Assembly (NCBI GenBank): GCA_003062345.1
Contig: PQCO01000262.1
Span: 1 to 9,713, forward strand
Direction: 5' to 3'
DNA length: 9,713 nucleotides
Source of the DNA: Sedimenticola_A endophacoides
Lineage (GTDB): Bacteria; Pseudomonadota; Gammaproteobacteria; Chromatiales; Chromatiaceae
A model generated the notes under the pieces. It saw only the letters and a program-made list of their open reading frames with translations, ran no database searches and was not told where the DNA came from. This document shows positions 6,950 to 9,713 of the stretch, piece by piece. The translations under genes and the position numbers were made by a program. The first letter of the stretch is position 1. Each line of letters begins with the position of its first letter.

Positions 6950-8461
6950 ATGCAAGAAATCCTCTGGACGGAACAAGGCGGCCTGCCGATCCTGGCCCTG
7001 CTGCAACTGCTGCCACTGCTGACGGCGCTGCTGGTGCTGCCCCTCAAGGCGGCGCGGACGCGCATCGGGCTGGCCCTGTTCGGTAGCGGCGCGGAACTGC
7101 TGCTGGCGATCCATCTCCTGGCCGGCTTCGACAGGGAGCAGAGCGCCCTGCAGTTCGCCGAGCACCTGACCCTGTTTGGCCCTCTCGCCTATCACGCCGC
7201 GGTGGACGGCGTCGGCGTGCTGTTCGTACTACTGACGGCGCTGCTGAGTCTGCTAATGGTGGTCTACAGCCCGATCCGGACGGAAAACGCCCCCCGGCTG
7301 CTGGCGCTGATCCTGGCCGCCGAAGCGATCCTGATGGGACTGTTCACGAGCATCGACCTGGGTTGGTTCCTGCTGCTTTCAGTGGGGGAATTCATGGTGG
7401 TCGGCGCACTGATCGCCGGCTGGTCGCACTCGCCCGAGAAGGATGTGGCCCTGGCACGCTACTACCAGTTCCTGGGCACCGCCATGCTGCTGACCATCAT
7501 CGGCGTCTCGATGCTCGGCTGGCACCACCACGACACCAGCGGCGGCGCCTGGAGCTTCGATCTGTTCGACCTGGCAGGCGGCCATCTCGACCCCGACATC
7601 CAGACGGTGATCTTCTTCCTGCTGTTCTACGGACTGGCCATCCGCATCCCGGTGTTTCCGCTCCACGGCTGGTTGCCGAGCGTCGCCGAACATGGCACCA
7701 CGGCACTCGCCCCCACCTTCCTGCTGGGGCTCAAGGTGGGGGTCTACGGCCTGATTCGTTTCGTGCTCCCGATCCTGCCGGACGCGGTGCAGCGCTGGCA
7801 GGAGTTCGTGGTCACCTTCGCCGTGTTCGGCACCTTCTACGCCGCCCTGCTGGCGATGCTCCAGGTCAACCTGCGCCGCCTGCTGGCCTTTGCCGTGGTC
7901 AGCCACACCAGCATCCTGTTCATCGGCCTGTTCAGCCTCAACCACCTCGCCTTCACCGGCAGCGTCCTCCTCTCGGCCACCTTCGGACTGGCCATCACCG
8001 GCCTGCTGATCACCACCGGACTGGTCTATCAGCGCACCCATACCGCCCTGCTCGACCGGCTGGGCGGACTGTTCGACCGCATCCCACTGATCGGCCTCGC
8101 CTTCTTCATCGCCGGTCTCTCCATCGTCGGCATGCCGGGCACCCCGGGCTTCGACGCCGCCCACCTGATCATGGAGGCGGCCATGCGGCGCTTCGGCGCC
8201 CTGGTCACCATCGCCGCCGCCCTGGGCAACGTGATCGCCGCCGGATTCCTGCTGTGGGCCTTCCAGCGGGCGTTTCTGGCACCCGCCTCGGGCGACTCTG
8301 CAACCTCACGGGTGGCACGTACCTCCCCGGGAGAGGCCCTGCTGGCACTGATCCTGATCCTGGTGCTGCTCGGCAGCGGCTTCTACTCCGAGCCCTGGAT
8401 CGAGCTGGTCGAACACTCGTTCGTCAACCTCGACGCCCTCTACGCTGACTCCGGACACTGA
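6950..8461 (+). CDS. Divergent NuoM/NuoN-like antiporter subunit of the DAB-type operon
   Basis: This is a membrane protein of 503 residues in the Proton_antipo_M family. I chose the ATG at 6950 because GGG at 6940-6942 is seven bases upstream; the ATG at 6944 would add only two residues. It begins 14 bases after the true stop of the NuoL-like gene, and its frame is the one into which the frameshifted upstream gene would run. Family marks include VFPLHGWLP (235-243), LLGLKVGVYGLIRF (258-271), NLRRLLAFAVVSHTSILF (307-324) and VGMPGTPGF (393-401). Key residues differ from the norm. Helix 5 has E147 but in VGEFM instead of WEL. The helix 7 lysine is arginine (R232 in AIRIPVF). Helix 8 keeps K262. 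The helix 12 acidic or lysine position is alanine, with D402 in GFDAAH three residues earlier or less. It may act as a structural or modified ion-path subunit. It is otherwise complete and ends two bases before the next ATG. Confidence 0.85.
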   Translation: MQEILWTEQGGLPILALLQLLPLLTALLVLPLKAARTRIGLALFGSGAELLLAIHLLAGFDREQSALQFAEHLTLFGPLAYHAAVDGVGVLFVLLTALLSLLMVVYSPIRTENAPRLLALILAAEAILMGLFTSIDLGWFLLLSVGEFMVVGALIAGWSHSPEKDVALARYYQFLGTAMLLTIIGVSMLGWHHHDTSGGAWSFDLFDLAGGHLDPDIQTVIFFLLFYGLAIRIPVFPLHGWLPSVAEHGTTALAPTFLLGLKVGVYGLIRFVLPILPDAVQRWQEFVVTFAVFGTFYAALLAMLQVNLRRLLAFAVVSHTSILFIGLFSLNHLAFTGSVLLSATFGLAITGLLITTGLVYQRTHTALLDRLGGLFDRIPLIGLAFFIAGLSIVGMPGTPGFDAAHLIMEAAMRRFGALVTIAAALGNVIAAGFLLWAFQRAFLAPASGDSATSRVARTSPGEALLALILILVLLGSGFYSEPWIELVEHSFVNLDALYADSGH

Positions 8462-8463
8462 CC

Positions 8464-9713
8464 ATGGCCGAACCATCCCACACCCTGCCCCTAATCAGCC
8501 TGCTGCTGTCAATGCCCCTGGGCGCGCTGCTGATCTGGATCCTGCCCAATCGAAGCGCGCGCACCATCGCCCTGGGCACCGCCATCGTCGACCTCTGCCT
8601 GGCGATGACCATCCTGCTGGGCTTCGATAAGGGGCAGGCCGGTTTCCAGTTCGTGGAGCGCCACGACTGGATCCCCTCGCTGAACATCCACTACCAGGTG
8701 GGGGTGGACGGCATGTCGGTGCTGTTCCTCCCCCTGACCGTGTTGCTGTTCATCGGGGTGATCATCAGCTCCTGGACCAGCGTGCGCACCCTGCCCCGGC
8801 TCTACTACTCACTGCTGCTGATCCTGGAGAGCGTCACCCTCGGCATCTTCTGCGCCCTCGACACCATCCTCTTTTTCCTGTTCTGGGAGCTGACCCTGAT
8901 CCCCGTCTACTTCCTGATCAGCCTCTGGGGCATCGGCCCCAACCGCCGCTATGCGGCGGTCAAATACACCCTGTTCATGCTCGCCGGCGGAGTACCCCTG
9001 CTGTTCGGTTTTCTGCTGCTCGCCTTCGGCCACGCCGGGCAGCAGGGCGCGGGACTGCCAACCACCCTGGCATTCGACTACCTGCGGCTGCTGGAAACAC
9101 CTCTGCCTCCGGCCAGCCAGGGGACCATCTTCCTGCTTCTGCTGGTGGGTTTCGCGGTCAAGACACCGCTCTTCCCCCTACACACGTGGATGCCGGTGCT
9201 GACCATGGAGGGACCGGCCAGCATCGCCGCGCTGATGACCGGCCTCAAGCTGGGCGCCTTCGGCCTGATCCGCTTCGCCGTCCCCCTGGCGCCCGACGCG
9301 GCCCGTGACCTGCATTGGCTGCTGGCCGGGCTCGGCGTGGTGGGCATCCTCTACGGCGCCGTGGTGGCGCTCAGCCAGACCAACCTGCGGCGCATGCTCG
9401 CCTACTCCAGCATCAGCCACGTCGGGCTGGTGGTGTTGGGCATCGCCTCGCTCAACCTGCAGGGAGTCCAGGGGGCGCTGTTTCAGCTGATCAATTTCAC
9501 GCTCATCGCCGGCGGCCTCTTTCTGGTTACCGGCTGCCTGCACCACCGCATCGGCTCCACCGATCTGGTCCACCTCGGCGGCGCCGTCCCAAGAGTGTCG
9601 CTACCTCGTGAAAGATTTTGGGACATCCCAGTCCCCAAAATCGACTCGCCAACGCGACAGCCGTTACTGCCCCGACCGTCCTGCGCTCATCACGACTCCG
9701 TCCCGCACATTGC
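8464..9713 (+). CDS. NuoM-like antiporter subunit, C-terminus lost at a junction near 9590
   Basis: The start overlaps the operon spacing: the ATG is two bases after the previous TGA, and no strong ribosome site is seen, so coupling is likely. Residues 1-376 are a clear NuoM relative: E142 in FWELTLIPVYF (helix 5), K233 in FAVKTPLFPLHTWMP (helix 7), K262 in GLKLGAFGLIRF (helix 8), H319 in YSSISHVGLVVLGIASLNL. After HLGGAVPR (370-377) the expected hydrophobic helix and GxPGTxxF motif of helix 12 are missing. Instead come polar residues such as PRERFWDIPVPKIDSPTRQP with no family likeness, still open in frame at the window end. About 110-130 residues of the usual protein are therefore absent. 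It is closely related to the first gene of the operon (shared LLLILES and FWELTLIP stretches), so the two probably arose by duplication. In this form the product lacks the last helices and is probably non-functional. Confidence 0.85.
   Translation, partial: MAEPSHTLPLISLLLSMPLGALLIWILPNRSARTIALGTAIVDLCLAMTILLGFDKGQAGFQFVERHDWIPSLNIHYQVGVDGMSVLFLPLTVLLFIGVIISSWTSVRTLPRLYYSLLLILESVTLGIFCALDTILFFLFWELTLIPVYFLISLWGIGPNRRYAAVKYTLFMLAGGVPLLFGFLLLAFGHAGQQGAGLPTTLAFDYLRLLETPLPPASQGTIFLLLLVGFAVKTPLFPLHTWMPVLTMEGPASIAALMTGLKLGAFGLIRFAVPLAPDAARDLHWLLAGLGVVGILYGAVVALSQTNLRRMLAYSSISHVGLVVLGIASLNLQGVQGALFQLINFTLIAGGLFLVTGCLHHRIGSTDLVHLGGAVPRVSLPRERFWDIPVPKIDSPTRQPLLPRPSCAHHDSVPHI
9589..9713. other. Unrecognised sequence replacing the end of the last antiporter gene
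   Basis: From about 9589 the DNA stops encoding a NuoM-like protein and becomes less GC-rich, with codons such as CCA, AGA and CTA that are rare upstream. It contains an 11-pair hairpin (9614-9642) enclosed by TGTCGC (9596-9601) and GCGACA (9654-9659). No transposase frame is seen in the 125 bases available. It could be the end of a mobile element, an interspersed palindromic repeat, or a rearrangement joint. I do not recognise it. Confidence 0.6.
9614..9642. repeat. Strong inverted repeat (hairpin) in the junction sequence
   Basis: GATTTT-GGGAC, a six-base loop ATCCCA, then GTCCC, one bulged C and AAAATC give an eleven-pair stem on either strand. The outer TGTCGC/GCGACA pair at 9596-9601 and 9654-9659 could extend it across an unpaired internal loop. 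It lies in the sequence interrupting the NuoM-like gene. It has no T run typical of a terminator right after it. Confidence 0.7.

Noticed and set aside
5378..8461. A single 1027-residue fused antiporter protein
   Set aside because: The middle section (about residues 370-522) is Arg/Pro/Ala-rich nonsense, while the other frame over the same DNA encodes a family-like C-terminus with its own stop at 6933-6935. It is two genes joined by a frameshift.
620..9590. A complex I (nuo) or Mrp antiporter operon
   Set aside because: There are no nuoA-K peripheral, nuoH, nuoJ, nuoK or small mrp genes, and the second gene is a clear dabA with an intact zinc site.
9589..9713. Group II intron end interrupting the last gene
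   Set aside because: No domain V-like hairpin and no GTGYG start at the junction are visible. A GTGCG occurs only near the window end on the minus strand, at the wrong place relative to the break.
1..9713. CRISPR array, tRNA or rRNA genes
   Set aside because: No regularly spaced repeats, no cloverleaf with a T-arm motif and no rRNA signature were seen on either strand.

Overview
The window is GC-rich, densely coding DNA from a bacterium, most likely an autotrophic proteobacterium such as a gammaproteobacterial sulfur oxidiser or purple sulfur bacterium. That placement is an inference from gene content and base composition; no rRNA or other taxonomic marker is present. Almost everything lies in one plus-strand operon for uptake of dissolved inorganic carbon (DAB/DAC type).

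Layout. Positions 1-441 (minus) hold the N-terminal part of an IS1380-family transposase, lower in GC than the rest. Its insertion-sequence end probably lies near 539. Positions 540-619 are a short leader with a TTGA-N6-TCAA dyad. The operon follows with almost no gaps: a NuoM-like antiporter subunit (620-2086); dabA, the zinc-dependent carbonic-anhydrase-like subunit, with all four zinc ligands (2097-5381); a NuoL-like subunit that is the best dabB candidate (5378-6935), carrying a +1 frameshift in a run of seven C; a divergent NuoM/NuoN-like subunit (6950-8461); and a second typical NuoM-like subunit (from 8464). The last gene loses family similarity after about codon 376 (near 9590) and runs into unrelated sequence with a strong hairpin, so it looks broken by an insertion or rearrangement.

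How the genes work together. In characterised DAB systems, DabB (a membrane protein of the complex I / Mrp antiporter family) passes cations into the cell and DabA couples this to one-way hydration of CO2 to bicarbonate in the cytoplasm, feeding Rubisco. The minimal system is one DabA plus one DabB. Here DabA sits among four antiporter-family genes, with no peripheral complex I subunits visible. This suggests an enlarged membrane arm, which is the most interesting feature of the window.

Integrity. Three things affect how the locus is read: an insertion sequence right at the operon promoter, the C-run frameshift that falsely joins the third and fourth operon genes into one 1027-codon frame, and the broken last gene. 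The operon may be decaying, phase-variable, or carry assembly errors.
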